Assembly (NCBI RefSeq): GCF_004342605.1
Contig: NZ_SLZL01000028.1
Span: 1-45,416, forward strand
Direction: 5' to 3'
DNA from: Caulobacter sp. BK020
GTDB taxonomy: Bacteria > Pseudomonadota > Alphaproteobacteria > Caulobacterales > Caulobacteraceae
Length of the DNA: 45,416 nucleotides
Shown here one piece after another: positions 17,723 to 28,378 of this stretch; the stretch's first letter is position 1; each line of letters starts with the position of its first letter. The translations under genes and the position numbers were made by a program. The notes under the pieces are model-generated. The model was not told where the DNA came from. It worked only from the letters and a program-made list of their open reading frames with translations, and did not search any database.

Positions 17723-18229
17723 CACCTTCGCTGGCACGCCTCCCACGACGCTGCCGGGCGGCACGTCGCGGTTGACGACGGCGTTGGCCGCCACGACGGC
17801 GCCGGCGCCTACAGTCACCGGACCGATGATCACCGCGCCGGCGTAGATGGTCACGCCGTCGCCAATCACCGGATAGGATGATTGCCCGGCGTCGGCTCGC
17901 CCCAGGGTGACGTTCTGGTAGATCGTCACGCCTTCGCCGATCCGCACCTCGTCGCCGATGACGATGCCGGTAGGATGCGGCAGCAGCAGACCGTCGCCGA
18001 TCTCAGCGTCGAACGAGATGTAGCAGGCGCTGGAGGCGACGTTCCAGCGCCAGACGAGGCGCCCCAGGCCCTTGCCAGGCTTGCCCTGCTTGGCCAGCCA
18101 TGCGGCCAGACGCGCCAGGACCATGGTCTTGAACGCCGGCGTGAACAGCCACTTCACCAGCGGCGTGTAGGGCTTTCGGCTGTCGGTGATGCGGGCAAGA
18201 TCGGCCCGGATGGCCCCTCCCAGGCTCAC
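17708..18229 (-). CDS. Serine acetyltransferase-like hexapeptide O-acetyltransferase
   Basis: This 173-residue protein has a C-terminal left-handed beta-helix built of hexapeptide repeats (IGDGLLLPHPTGIVIGDEVR, IGDGVTIYAGAVIIGPVTVG). The CysE/WcaB marks HPTGIVIG and PGSVVGGVPAKVL are present. It lacks the long N-terminal domain of housekeeping CysE, so an acetyltransferase for polysaccharide sugars is more likely than cysteine synthesis. Its ATG overlaps the stop of the upstream GT2 gene by 4 bases (ATGA), making it the last gene of the rfb operon. Which sugar is acetylated is unknown. Confidence 0.82.
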   Translation of the reverse strand: MSLGGAIRADLARITDSRKPYTPLVKWLFTPAFKTMVLARLAAWLAKQGKPGKGLGRLVWRWNVASSACYISFDAEIGDGLLLPHPTGIVIGDEVRIGEGVTIYQNVTLGRADAGQSSYPVIGDGVTIYAGAVIIGPVTVGAGAVVAANAVVNRDVPPGSVVGGVPAKVLVRR

Positions 18230-19242
18230 GGCGCGACGCTCGCCTCAGGCCAGCCTTCGGGGCGGCCCGACTTCACCCCCATGGCCTTACGCAGCTGAGC
18301 CAGCGCCGGGCCGCCCCAGGGCGCGGCCAACAGGCCCAGTCCGGTTCGGATCATCCGGTTGCGGGGCGAAGGGACCAGATAGTCTCGGGCGATCTGGCGG
18401 CCGGCCTCGGGCGAGCCGAACAGGGCGCTGCGGATCGCCACCTTGCTCAGTTGCTTCTGCACGTCCGGGTCGTCGATCGGCAGCACATCGGTGACGGCCT
18501 CGCCGGCTGCCAGGCGCGAGAGCACCTTGTCTTCGTCGACCGCGCCTCGGGCGATCTTCTTGCCCAGCATATAATAGGCGCTCTGGCGCGCCACGGTGGC
18601 CGGGTTGAAAGAGATGCCGCCGAAGTCGACCGCACGGATATAGAGCGGCTCGGGCACCGTCGCGAACCGGCCCAGATGCCGCATGCGCAGCCACAGGTCG
18701 TTGTCCTGCGACATGCGGAACTCGGGACGATAGCCTCCCGCTTTTTCATAGGCCGCACGCCGGAACATCACCTCGCCATGGGTGAAGGTCGTGTCATCGA
18801 TCAGGTCCTCGGGCGATTTTGAACCGGCGTCGGGCGTCCGGACGCGATAGAGGTTCATCGCCTCGATGTAGTTGACGTAGTGGCTGCCCACCACGACCAC
18901 CTCGGGCTCGGCGTCCATCAGGGCCGCCTGGGCCTCCAGCCGCCGCGGCAGCGAAACGTCACCGGCGTCGTGGATGGCGACATACGGGCTCTTGGCCTGG
19001 CGGACGCCCTCGATCAGCCCGCGGGTCAAGCCGATGTTCTTCTCGCGCGTCACCAGGCGGAAACGTGGATCGTCCATCTCGGCCAAGACCTCGCGCAGCA
19101 CCGCCGCGGTCTCGTCGCTCGAGCCGTCGTCGGCGATGATCGCCTCGAAGTCCTGGAGGGTCTGGTTCTTCAGACCCTGCAGGGTCGGCCGCACGGCGTG
19201 CGGGCGATTGTAGAAGCAGCAGACAACCGAAACCCTGGTCAT
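18226..19242 (-). CDS. Glycosyltransferase family 2
   Basis: This 338-residue cytoplasmic or membrane-associated enzyme has a GT-A fold. It begins MTRVSVVCCFYNRPHAVRPT, with the nucleotide-sugar motif IIADDGSSDETAAV and the metal-site region YVAIHDAGDVSLPRRLEAQ. RMSQDNDLWLRMRHLG in the middle contains the usual catalytic-base ED/QD area. The start at 19242 is chosen because a GT2 N-terminus begins there and it overlaps the polymerase stop by 4 bases. It would add one sugar of the repeat unit; donor and linkage cannot be assigned. Confidence 0.9.
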   Translation of the reverse strand: MTRVSVVCCFYNRPHAVRPTLQGLKNQTLQDFEAIIADDGSSDETAAVLREVLAEMDDPRFRLVTREKNIGLTRGLIEGVRQAKSPYVAIHDAGDVSLPRRLEAQAALMDAEPEVVVVGSHYVNYIEAMNLYRVRTPDAGSKSPEDLIDDTTFTHGEVMFRRAAYEKAGGYRPEFRMSQDNDLWLRMRHLGRFATVPEPLYIRAVDFGGISFNPATVARQSAYYMLGKKIARGAVDEDKVLSRLAAGEAVTDVLPIDDPDVQKQLSKVAIRSALFGSPEAGRQIARDYLVPSPRNRMIRTGLGLLAAPWGGPALAQLRKAMGVKSGRPEGWPEASVAP

Positions 19243-20588
19243 GCTGGCGCTCTCCGGACGACGCGGGCGGGCGGGACGGCGAACATGCCGATGATGAACC
19301 CGATGTAGAGGCTGATCGGCCAGGTTTCGACCGAGGTGATCGTCAGGCCCGCGCCGATGAGCAGGAACACGCCTAGCATGGAGAGGCTGCTGTCGAAGCC
19401 CAGCATGGGATCCGGCTTGGCGGCGCGGACCACCTTGGCGATCTCCCAGTAGAGCCACAGGCTGAGCGGCGCGCCGAACTCGACGACGTACTTGAGCAGG
19501 ACGTTATGAGGCTCGACCCAGTGGGCCCCGCCCACGGCGAAGGGTTCGCCCAGGGTGCTGCCCGCGCTGCCCAGGCCATAGCCGGAGAACAGACCGATCG
19601 GATAGGTGCTGAACAGCGTCCCCATGGCTTCGTAGCTGATCGAGCGCGAGGTGAAACGATAGTCGCTGAAGATCGCCTGCTCGAGCTGCGAGAAATAGCC
19701 CGCGAAGATGCCGACAGCCATGATCGCCGCCCCGGCGGTGAGGACGCCCACGCGGATCAGCGGGTGCTTGCCCGACCTGGAAATCTGCACGCAGGCCAAC
19801 GCCGCGGCGATGATCATGAACGTACGCGTGAAGGATGCGTAGATGCCCAGGGCGCCGATGGCGATCAGGATCGCCGAGCGCGCCCAGGCCAGCGGGTTGG
19901 ACGCCTGCTTGATCGTCAGGGCGATGAGGATCAGCAGGGTGCCGGTCATGCCGACATGGAAGCCCGAGGACAGAATGGAGATCGCGCGCTGATAGTCGCC
20001 GATCTTGTTGGCGTATTCCTGCGCGGACTGGGCGTCGAGCATCTGCTTGTCGAAGGCCGTGAAGCCGAAGAGCCACTGCTTGACCGCGTAGATCGCCACG
20101 ACCACGCAAACGCCGGTGATGATCCAGAGCACGACGTTCCGGTCACGACGACGCACGCTGTAGCCGATACAGATCGCCAACAGCCAGAGAATCGACTTTC
20201 GGAAACCCTGGTAGGTGGCCGTGAGCGGTACATCGTGCGTCCAGAACGCGATGTTCAGGACCGACAGGGCCAGGAGGCCCAGGATCAGGAACTTGAGCGT
20301 CCTCAGCCCCGGCTTGAACAGCGACCACAAGAACATGGCCAGCATGATCATGTCGGTCCCGCCCATCAGGGCGCGGCCGAGCGGCTGGGAGACGCCACGT
20401 ACGGCCGAGAACATCGGCATGGCGATGATCAGCGCGCAGACGATGACGCCATAGCGCCAGGCGCCGGCCGGATTCAGGTCGGCCGACGATTGCCCCGGGG
20501 CCGGCGGCCGAGGTCCTTCGCGCCGCCGGATGGGCGTCTCGGAAGCGGAGGGTATGGTTTCCGGTGTCGGGGACGTTGCGTCGGTCAT
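19239..20588 (-). CDS. O-antigen ligase / Wzy-type polymerase
   Basis: This 449-residue membrane protein has about ten hydrophobic segments. A large periplasmic loop lies between DYRFTSRSISYEAMGTLFST and HWVEPHNVLLKYVVEFG, matching the Wzy_C/WaaL layout with its conserved His in the H-N pattern. The N-terminus before the first membrane segment is proline-rich and polar. The start at 20588 forms an ATGA overlap with the upstream glycosyltransferase; the frame upstream of it is rejected. Beside a Wzx-type flippase and glycosyltransferases, polymerisation of the repeat unit is the simplest role. Ligation to lipid A is the alternative. Confidence 0.82.
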   Translation of the reverse strand: MTDATSPTPETIPSASETPIRRREGPRPPAPGQSSADLNPAGAWRYGVIVCALIIAMPMFSAVRGVSQPLGRALMGGTDMIMLAMFLWSLFKPGLRTLKFLILGLLALSVLNIAFWTHDVPLTATYQGFRKSILWLLAICIGYSVRRRDRNVVLWIITGVCVVVAIYAVKQWLFGFTAFDKQMLDAQSAQEYANKIGDYQRAISILSSGFHVGMTGTLLILIALTIKQASNPLAWARSAILIAIGALGIYASFTRTFMIIAAALACVQISRSGKHPLIRVGVLTAGAAIMAVGIFAGYFSQLEQAIFSDYRFTSRSISYEAMGTLFSTYPIGLFSGYGLGSAGSTLGEPFAVGGAHWVEPHNVLLKYVVEFGAPLSLWLYWEIAKVVRAAKPDPMLGFDSSLSMLGVFLLIGAGLTITSVETWPISLYIGFIIGMFAVPPARVVRRAPA

Positions 20589-21703
20589 CGCGCGGGTTCC
20601 GTGGCGGCGAAGCACAGGGCCTCATATTCCGACAGGATGTCCGACCAAAGAAAGGCCGTTTCGAAACGGTGGCGCGCGGCGGCCTGAGCCTGCTGGAGAC
20701 GCTCGCCTCCGGCTTCGATCTCGTCGAAGCAGCGGGCGCAGGCGTCCTTGTCGGGGAAGTACCACTGATCGGGACCAGCCACCCATCGATTGTAAGGATT
20801 GTCATGGCCGACGATCGCGTTGCCCGCGCCCAAGGCCTCGACGAGGGAAGGATTGGTGCCGCCGACGCTGTGGCCATGACAGTAGGCGGCGGCGTGGAAC
20901 CGCAACGCCCGCACCACGGCGGCGTCGTAGATCGCGCCGGGGAACAGCACCCTGCCCTCGCCGGCCTTGAGGACCGCGGCGTGATAGGGGTTCTTCTCGG
21001 GCTCGAGCTTGCCCAGGCAGACGAACTGCAGGTCACGCTCGCGGGCCGCGAAGGCTTCGATCATGGGCAGGATGTTGTTCTCGGGCTCGATCCGCCCGAT
21101 CGAGATCAGATAACGGCCCGGATTGAGGCCGCGCGCCCGGACCGGCTCCTCGGAAGCCTCGGTCACCGCATCGGCCCCATAGGGGATCATCACGATGTCG
21201 CGCTTGCTGCGCCGCCGCGCCAGGTGGCGCTCGATTTCCGGATGGTCGGCGATCAGCTTGGTGGAGGTGAGCGCTCCGATCCATTCGTTCAGGTAGAGCC
21301 AGATCCGGCCATGCCATGGCCACTTGGCGCGCTTCCATTCGATGCCGTCCATGTTGGTCAGCACGGGATGGCCGCTCAGGCGCAACAATGCGCTGAACAC
21401 CGCGGTGTTGTACCCCAGCACCAGCATCACGCCTTCGGACCGCATGGCGTGCATCACGCACATCCAGTCGAACTTCATCGTCCCCGTCGCGCCGGAGTCG
21501 GCGACATAGGTCACCCGGCGCACCCCCCGCCACTCGTCGACGACCGGTCCGGGCGGACCGTCGTCGGCCTGACAATAGACCGTCACCTCCCAGCCCTTGG
21601 CGACCAGGTGCAAGGCGAAGTGCTCGGCGAACGTCTCGAAGCCGCCGTGGCCGGCAGGAACGCCCCGGGTGCCCAGGATGGAAAGCTTGCGAACCCTGGT
21701 CAT
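20585..21703 (-). CDS. DUF1972/GT4 glycosyltransferase, possibly rhamnosyltransferase
   Basis: This 372-residue GT-B enzyme starts MTRVRKLSILGTRGVPAGHG, followed by GFETFAEHFALHLVAKGWEV. That is the N-terminal DUF1972 module known from rhamnosyltransferases and related GT4 proteins. The C-terminal donor domain has ISIGRIEPENNI and GHSVGGTNPSLVEALGAGNA, the latter with the E-x7-E-like nucleotide-sugar site. It lies directly after rfbA with an ATGA overlap, so dTDP-rhamnose made by the same operon is an attractive donor. The rhamnose assignment is inference. Confidence 0.85.
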   Translation of the reverse strand: MTRVRKLSILGTRGVPAGHGGFETFAEHFALHLVAKGWEVTVYCQADDGPPGPVVDEWRGVRRVTYVADSGATGTMKFDWMCVMHAMRSEGVMLVLGYNTAVFSALLRLSGHPVLTNMDGIEWKRAKWPWHGRIWLYLNEWIGALTSTKLIADHPEIERHLARRRSKRDIVMIPYGADAVTEASEEPVRARGLNPGRYLISIGRIEPENNILPMIEAFAARERDLQFVCLGKLEPEKNPYHAAVLKAGEGRVLFPGAIYDAAVVRALRFHAAAYCHGHSVGGTNPSLVEALGAGNAIVGHDNPYNRWVAGPDQWYFPDKDACARCFDEIEAGGERLQQAQAAARHRFETAFLWSDILSEYEALCFAATEPAR

Positions 21704-22587
21704 GCCGGCGTGTATCCGCCATGCAGGCGCAGGACATTGCGCAGATATTGGCCGTAGGTCGACTTGCCGAGGTTGTCGGCCAGCTTTTCCAGCTGCCGGG
21801 CGTCGATGAAGTTCTTCACGAACGCGATCTCCTCGGGACAGGCGATCTTGAAACCCTGGCGCTTCTCCAGGGTCCGCACGAACTCGGCGGCCTCGATCAG
21901 GCTGTCAGGCGTGCCGGTGTCGAGCCAGGCGTAGCCCCGGCCCATGATCTCCACCGACAGCTTGCCGCGCTCCAGATAGGTGCGGTTGACGTCGGTGATC
22001 TCCAGTTCGCCCCGCGCGGACGGCTTGAGGTTGGCGGCGATGTCGACCACGTCGGCGTCGTAGAAATAGAGGCCGGTGACCGCCCAGTTGGACTGCGGTC
22101 TGGCTGGCTTTTCCTCGATCGACAGGGCGCGCATCTTCTCGTCGAAGGCGACCACGCCATAACGCTCGGGATCGGTGACGTGATAGGCGAACACCGTGGC
22201 GCCGGCGCCCCGCGCCGACGCGCTGTTGAACAGGTCGGTCGAACCGTGGCCGTAGAAGATGTTGTCGCCCAGGATCAGCGCCGAGGGCGAGCCCGCCACG
22301 AAGTCCGCGCCGATGATATAGGCCTGGGCCAGACCTTCGGGATTGGGCTGGACGGCGTACTCGATGCTGCAGCCCCACTGAGACCCGTCGCCCAGCAGCG
22401 CCTGGAAGGACGGCGTATCCCGCGGCGTCGAAATGATCAGGATCTCGCGGATCCCCGCCAACATCAGCGTCGACAGCGGATAATAGATCATCGGCTTGTC
22501 GTAGACCGGCATCAACTGCTTGGACGTGACCTGGGTCATGGGGTGCAGACGCGTGCCCGAACCTCCGGCAAGTATGATGCCCTTCAT
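21700..22587 (-). CDS. rfbA: Glucose-1-phosphate thymidylyltransferase
   Basis: This 295-residue enzyme forms dTDP-glucose from dTTP and glucose 1-phosphate, the first step to dTDP-L-rhamnose. It begins MKGIILAGGSGTRLHPMTQV, the pyrophosphorylase loop, and carries QLMPVYDKPMIYYPLSTLML, LGDNIFYGHG and YAWLDTGTPDSLIEA. The length is typical of RmlA. Its ATG overlaps the rfbD stop and its stop overlaps the next gene's start (both ATGA). Glucose 1-phosphate would come from Pgm, encoded at 26629-28266. Confidence 0.96.
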   Translation of the reverse strand: MKGIILAGGSGTRLHPMTQVTSKQLMPVYDKPMIYYPLSTLMLAGIREILIISTPRDTPSFQALLGDGSQWGCSIEYAVQPNPEGLAQAYIIGADFVAGSPSALILGDNIFYGHGSTDLFNSASARGAGATVFAYHVTDPERYGVVAFDEKMRALSIEEKPARPQSNWAVTGLYFYDADVVDIAANLKPSARGELEITDVNRTYLERGKLSVEIMGRGYAWLDTGTPDSLIEAAEFVRTLEKRQGFKIACPEEIAFVKNFIDARQLEKLADNLGKSTYGQYLRNVLRLHGGYTPA

Positions 22588-23486
22588 GGCGCAACGCTCC
22601 TGTTCGAAAGCTCTTCGACGATCTCGGCGACGGCGTCCCGCCAGGGGCGGGGTACGACGCCGTAGTCGGCCGTGATCTTCGTGGTGGAAAGTCGGGAATT
22701 GGCCGGCCGCCGGGCCGGCGTAGGATAGTCGGCCGTCGTGATCGGCGTCACTTCCGCGAAGGCGCCGCCATGGCGGGCGCTCTGGGCGAAGATCTCCTGA
22801 GCCAGACCGCTCCAGCTGGTCTCGCCGGCGTTCACGAAGTGATAGACACCGGTGGCCGCGGCGGGATCGGCGATCATCCGCAGCGTTATCGTCGCCAGAG
22901 CGCGCGCGATGTCGCGCGCCGAGGTCGGGCAGCCGAACTGGTCCGCCACGACCGAGATTCGGTCCCGATCGCCGGCCAGGCGCAGCATCGTCTTGAGAAA
23001 GTTGGCCCGATGGACGCTCAGCACCCAGGCCGTCCGGACCACGACCGAGCGCGGGTTGCCCGAACGCACGGCCAGCTCGCCCGCCAGCTTGCTGGCTCCA
23101 TAGACGCCCAGGGGCGCCACAGGAGCGTCCTCGGCGTTGAAACCGTCGCCCTGGCCGTCGAAAACATAATCCGTCGAAACATGCACCAGCGGCACGCCCG
23201 CCGCCTTGGTCGCCTCGGCCAGCAAAGCGGGCGCGAGGGCGTTGGCGGCGAACGCCGCGCCGACCTCGGTCTCGGCCCGATCGACGGCGGTATAGGCGGC
23301 CGGGTTGATCACGGCCGCCACCGGATGGGCGGAAAACCAGGCCGCGACGCTGGCCGCGTTCGTCAGGTCAAGCTCTGACCGGGCCGGGGCGAGCACCTTC
23401 ACCCCCGCGGGCCAGGCGTAGGCCTGCAGCTCGGCGCCGACCTGACCGGCGCCGCCTGTCACGAGAATCGCGACGGACTCAGCCAT
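22584..23486 (-). CDS. rfbD: dTDP-4-dehydrorhamnose reductase
   Basis: This 300-residue short-chain dehydrogenase performs the last step of dTDP-L-rhamnose synthesis using NADPH. The dinucleotide site is ILVTGGAGQVGAELQAYAWP. Further marks are SELDLTNAASVAAWF, INPAAYTAVDRAETE, STDYVFDGQGDGF and the catalytic YGASKLAGE. The order rfbB-rfbD-rfbA is one of the common arrangements. It overlaps rfbB by 8 bases and rfbA by 4, so coupled translation is likely. Confidence 0.95.
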   Translation of the reverse strand: MAESVAILVTGGAGQVGAELQAYAWPAGVKVLAPARSELDLTNAASVAAWFSAHPVAAVINPAAYTAVDRAETEVGAAFAANALAPALLAEATKAAGVPLVHVSTDYVFDGQGDGFNAEDAPVAPLGVYGASKLAGELAVRSGNPRSVVVRTAWVLSVHRANFLKTMLRLAGDRDRISVVADQFGCPTSARDIARALATITLRMIADPAAATGVYHFVNAGETSWSGLAQEIFAQSARHGGAFAEVTPITTADYPTPARRPANSRLSTTKITADYGVVPRPWRDAVAEIVEELSNRSVAP

Positions 23487-24531
23487 GGCCGCGCCGGGCC
23501 GTGGCGTCCCGCTTGTCGAGGATGGCCTGCCACCAGGGGCGGTTGGCCAGGTACCAGGCGATCGTCCGCTCGATGCCCTGCTCGAAGGTCACCGACGGCG
23601 TCCAGCCCAGTTCGCGCCGAATCTTGCTCGCATCGATGGCGTAGCGCTGATCGTGGCCGGGGCGGTCCTTCACGAAGGTGATCTGTTCGGCGTAGGACTT
23701 GCCGTCGGCGCGCGGCGACAGGCGGTCCAGCGTGCTGGTGATCGCCTTGACGACGTCCAGGTTCTTGCGCTCGGAATTGCCGCCGATGTTGTAGGTCTCC
23801 AGCGGTTGCCCCTGCTCGAAGACGGCCTGCAGCGCCGAGGCGTGATCCTCGACGAACAGCCAGTCGCGCACGTTGGAGCCGTCGCCATAGACCGGCAAGG
23901 GCTCGCCGGCCAAAGCCTTGATGATCACCAGCGGGATCAGCTTTTCCGGGAAATGGTACGGACCGTAGTTGTTGGAGCAGTTGGTGACCAGCACCGGCAG
24001 GCCGTAGGTGTGGCCCCACGCGCGGACCAGATGGTCCGACGAAGCCTTCGACGCCGAATAGGGCGAACGCGGATCGTAGGGCGTGGTTTCGGTGAAGTAG
24101 CCTTCCTCGCCCAGCGACCCGAAGACCTCGTCCGTCGAAATGTGATGGAAGCGGAACGCGGCCTTTTCGCCCCCTTCCAGGCCGTTCCAGTACTTGAGCG
24201 CCTGCTGAAGCAGGGTGAAGGTGCCGACGATATTGGTCTGGATGAAGTCGCCGGGCCCGTCGATCGAACGGTCGACGTGACTTTCGGCCGCCAGGTGGGC
24301 GATCACCTGCGGGCGGAACGAGGCCAGCGCCGCCGCGACAGCCTCGGAATCAGCGATGTCGGCCTGGACGAAGCGGTAGCGCGGACTGTCGGCGACCGGG
24401 TCCAGGGACTCCAGCACGCCCGCATAGGTCAGCTTGTCGAAGACGAGGACTTCATGATCGCTGCTGGCGATCAGCCGCCGCACCAGGGCGGAACCGATGA
24501 AGCCGGCGCCGCCGGTGATTAGAATGCGCAA
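23479..24531 (-). CDS. rfbB: dTDP-glucose 4,6-dehydratase
   Basis: This 350-residue enzyme converts dTDP-glucose to the 4-keto-6-deoxy sugar. It has MRILITGGAGFIGSALVRRL for NAD, HLAAESHVDRSIDGPGDFIQ, the acid/base pair in ISTDEVFGSLGE, and YSASKASSDHLV with the Tyr and Lys of the family. GPYHFPEKLIPLVI is a further RmlB signature. It stands 30 bp downstream of rfbC. The gene has the high G+C of the rest of the operon, in contrast to the first part of rfbC. Confidence 0.96.
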   Translation of the reverse strand: MRILITGGAGFIGSALVRRLIASSDHEVLVFDKLTYAGVLESLDPVADSPRYRFVQADIADSEAVAAALASFRPQVIAHLAAESHVDRSIDGPGDFIQTNIVGTFTLLQQALKYWNGLEGGEKAAFRFHHISTDEVFGSLGEEGYFTETTPYDPRSPYSASKASSDHLVRAWGHTYGLPVLVTNCSNNYGPYHFPEKLIPLVIIKALAGEPLPVYGDGSNVRDWLFVEDHASALQAVFEQGQPLETYNIGGNSERKNLDVVKAITSTLDRLSPRADGKSYAEQITFVKDRPGHDQRYAIDASKIRRELGWTPSVTFEQGIERTIAWYLANRPWWQAILDKRDATARRGHG

Positions 24532-24561
24532 CTAACCAGTCTCCACTTGCGTGTCGTAAGC

Positions 24562-25131
24562 TCAGACTTGAGCCAGATTCAACGGATGGCCGTCGTACTC
24601 GAACGGACTGTCGAAGGCCGAAAGCAGCGGCAACGCCTGATCCTTCGCCGAGAGCGTCGCTCCCTGGGCAGGCAGCGGCCAATCGATGTTCAGCGCGGGA
24701 TCGTTCCAGACGATTCCGCCGTCGTGTTCAGGGGAATAGACGTCCGAGACCTTGTAGGCCACCTCGGTATCGCCCTCGAGCGTGACAAAGGCGTGGCCAA
24801 ATCCAATCGGCACGAACAGCTGGTGGCCGTTATCGGCGGTCAGCTCCGCACAGACATGATGACCATAGGTTGGGGACCCTTTTCGCAAGTCGATAGCGTA
24901 GTCGAGGATACGACCTTTGACGCAGCGCACGAGCTTGGCTTGAGCACGAGGCGGTCGCTGAAAATGGATGCCGCGGATAGTTCCCGAATATTTCGAATAG
25001 GATTGATTGTCCTGGACGAACGTAGAATCGATGCCCAAGGAAATCATTTTCGGCGCGTTGTAGGTCTCTGAAAACCATCCTCGATCATCTTCGAACCGAC
25101 GAGTTTTAACTACACACACGCCAAGTGTCAT
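24562..25131 (-). CDS. rfbC: dTDP-4-dehydrorhamnose 3,5-epimerase
   Basis: This 189-residue cupin-type epimerase inverts C3 and C5 of the keto sugar. Visible marks are DDRGWFSETYN, QSYSKYSGTIRGIHFQRPP with the catalytic-type His, VRCVKGRILDYAIDLRKGSP, and a C-terminal VYSPEHDGGIVWNDPALNI. I use the ATG at 25131 (MTLGVCVVKTRR); an in-frame ATG at 25182 would add 17 residues and is possible. It is the first gene of the minus-strand operon. The roughly 300 bases at its 5' end are about 43-53 percent G+C, well below its neighbours, which hints at separate origin. Confidence 0.92.
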   Translation of the reverse strand: MTLGVCVVKTRRFEDDRGWFSETYNAPKMISLGIDSTFVQDNQSYSKYSGTIRGIHFQRPPRAQAKLVRCVKGRILDYAIDLRKGSPTYGHHVCAELTADNGHQLFVPIGFGHAFVTLEGDTEVAYKVSDVYSPEHDGGIVWNDPALNIDWPLPAQGATLSAKDQALPLLSAFDSPFEYDGHPLNLAQV

Positions 25132-25498
25132 ATTTTCGTCCCATATCTCAACGGCGCCTGGCCGCCGTTCGCCGCATTGCATTGCAACATCGGCGTTATT
25201 GGGTCAAGCGGTGGCATGAACGAAGGGATTTTGAGACTTGAATTGTCTAATCACGCCTCAGAATCCGTGACAGGACCGCGAAACTTGCGGCATTTGGTGG
25301 TATTTTCATAAAGCCAAGCTTCAGCCGTGGAAATATAGCATGAGGGAAGCTGCGCCCGCCCTACCCGATCTGAGGCGAAAAGGTCCACGTCGAGCCCGTG
25401 GAACAGCTATGCCTTGTCATATTCCTCTTAGACCGGCATTGGCCTAGGAAGTTGAAATCCGTCGCCCGGGAGATGGCGGCGGACGCGGAGCGAGCATC
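25132..25498. other. Divergent intergenic region between rfbC and galE
   Basis: These 367 bases must contain the promoters of the rfb operon (minus) and galE (plus). The stretch 25183-25345 is AT-richer than the surroundings. On the minus strand GCTATATTT (about 25332-25340) resembles a Caulobacter -10 element, but no good -35 stands at the right spacing. No gene is supported here. Confidence 0.35.
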
Positions 25499-26488
25499 TT
25501 GGGTCAAACCATCCTCGTAGCGGGCGGCGCGGGCTATATCGGCGCGCACACCTGCCTTCGACTGGCCGAGGCCGGATACACGCCTGTCGTCTACGACAAC
25601 CTGTCGAACGGCTGGGAGTCCTTTGTGCGGTGGGGTCCGCTGGAGATCGGCGACATCCGCGACGCCGCGCGGCTGGACGCCGTCTTCGCCAAACACAGGC
25701 CCGTCGCCGTCATTCATTTCGCGGCCTTCATCGAGGTCGGCTTTTCGATCGCCGAGCCGGGCGCGTTTTATGAGAACAATGTCGGCGGGACATTGACCCT
25801 GATCGAGGCGGCCTGCCGGGCTGGTGTCGACAAGCTGGTGTTTTCCTCCACCTGCGCCACCTATGGGGCGCCGGTCTATGTGCCGATGGACGAGAAGCAT
25901 CCGCAGGCCCCGCTGAACCCCTACGGGCGCAGCAAGCTGATGGTCGAGCAGATCCTTGAGGATCTGGGCCGCTACAAGGGCTTCCGCTCGGTGGCCCTGC
26001 GCTATTTCAACGCCGCCGGCGCCGATCCGGAGGGCCGAATCGGCGAAAAGCACGAGCCCGAAACCCACGCCATTCCGCTGGCGATCGCCGCCGCCCGGGG
26101 CGAGCGCGACAAGTTCATGCTGTTCGGCGGCGACTACGACACCCGCGACGGCACCTGCGTGCGCGACTACATCCACGTGCTGGACCTGGCCGACGCCCAC
26201 GTGCTGGCCCTGAAGTGGCTGCTGGACGGCAAGGACAGCGCGGCCTTCAACCTGGGCACCGGCACGGGCACTACCGTGCGCGAGCTGGTCGGCGGCATCG
26301 AGCGGCGATCCAACCGGCCGTTCCCGCTGGAACTGGCCGAGCGCCGGGCCGGCGACGCTCCCACCCTCGTGGCTGACAACCGCAAGGCCCGCGAGCAGCT
26401 GGGCTGGACGCCGCGCCATGATCTGGACGCGATCATCGAGCACGCCTGGGCCTGGCACGCCAATGGCGCGCTGGACCTCAAGCGCTGA
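25499..26488 (+). CDS. galE: UDP-glucose 4-epimerase
   Basis: This 329-residue enzyme interconverts UDP-glucose and UDP-galactose with bound NAD. It has ILVAGGAGYIGAHTCLRLAE, VIHFAAFIEVGFSIAEPG, the Ser/Thr region VFSSTCATYGAP, the catalytic YGRSKLMVEQIL, LRYFNAAGADPEG and GTCVRDYIHVLDLADAHV. All of these are diagnostic of GalE. The frame opens at a TTG (25499) with GGAG about 10 bases before; no ATG or GTG stands nearby that keeps the NAD-binding motif. It supplies galactosyl donor to the polysaccharide pathway and is divergent from rfbC. Confidence 0.93.
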   Translation: MGQTILVAGGAGYIGAHTCLRLAEAGYTPVVYDNLSNGWESFVRWGPLEIGDIRDAARLDAVFAKHRPVAVIHFAAFIEVGFSIAEPGAFYENNVGGTLTLIEAACRAGVDKLVFSSTCATYGAPVYVPMDEKHPQAPLNPYGRSKLMVEQILEDLGRYKGFRSVALRYFNAAGADPEGRIGEKHEPETHAIPLAIAAARGERDKFMLFGGDYDTRDGTCVRDYIHVLDLADAHVLALKWLLDGKDSAAFNLGTGTGTTVRELVGGIERRSNRPFPLELAERRAGDAPTLVADNRKAREQLGWTPRHDLDAIIEHAWAWHANGALDLKR

Positions 26489-26628
26489 TCGTTCCCGAGG
26501 CAGAAGCTTGGTCTCGCCGCCGCCGACCGTATCAACATTGACGCATTTGGCGGCTACACACCGCCTCCGCCGATCCCCCGCCGGGGGCGACATTGTCGCC
26601 TCCCGCGGCGAGCCATAGGGTTTTTGTC

Positions 26629-28266
<1,638 letters not shown>

Positions 28267-28378
28267 CCGCCGCCTGCGACACCATGACCCGGGAGATGAA
28301 CGAAAGCTAAATTGCCGGTTAAGGGTCTGTCCGCACTTTGGAGTCTAGTCTGGTTTCATCAGAACCAAGGTTAGTCTC

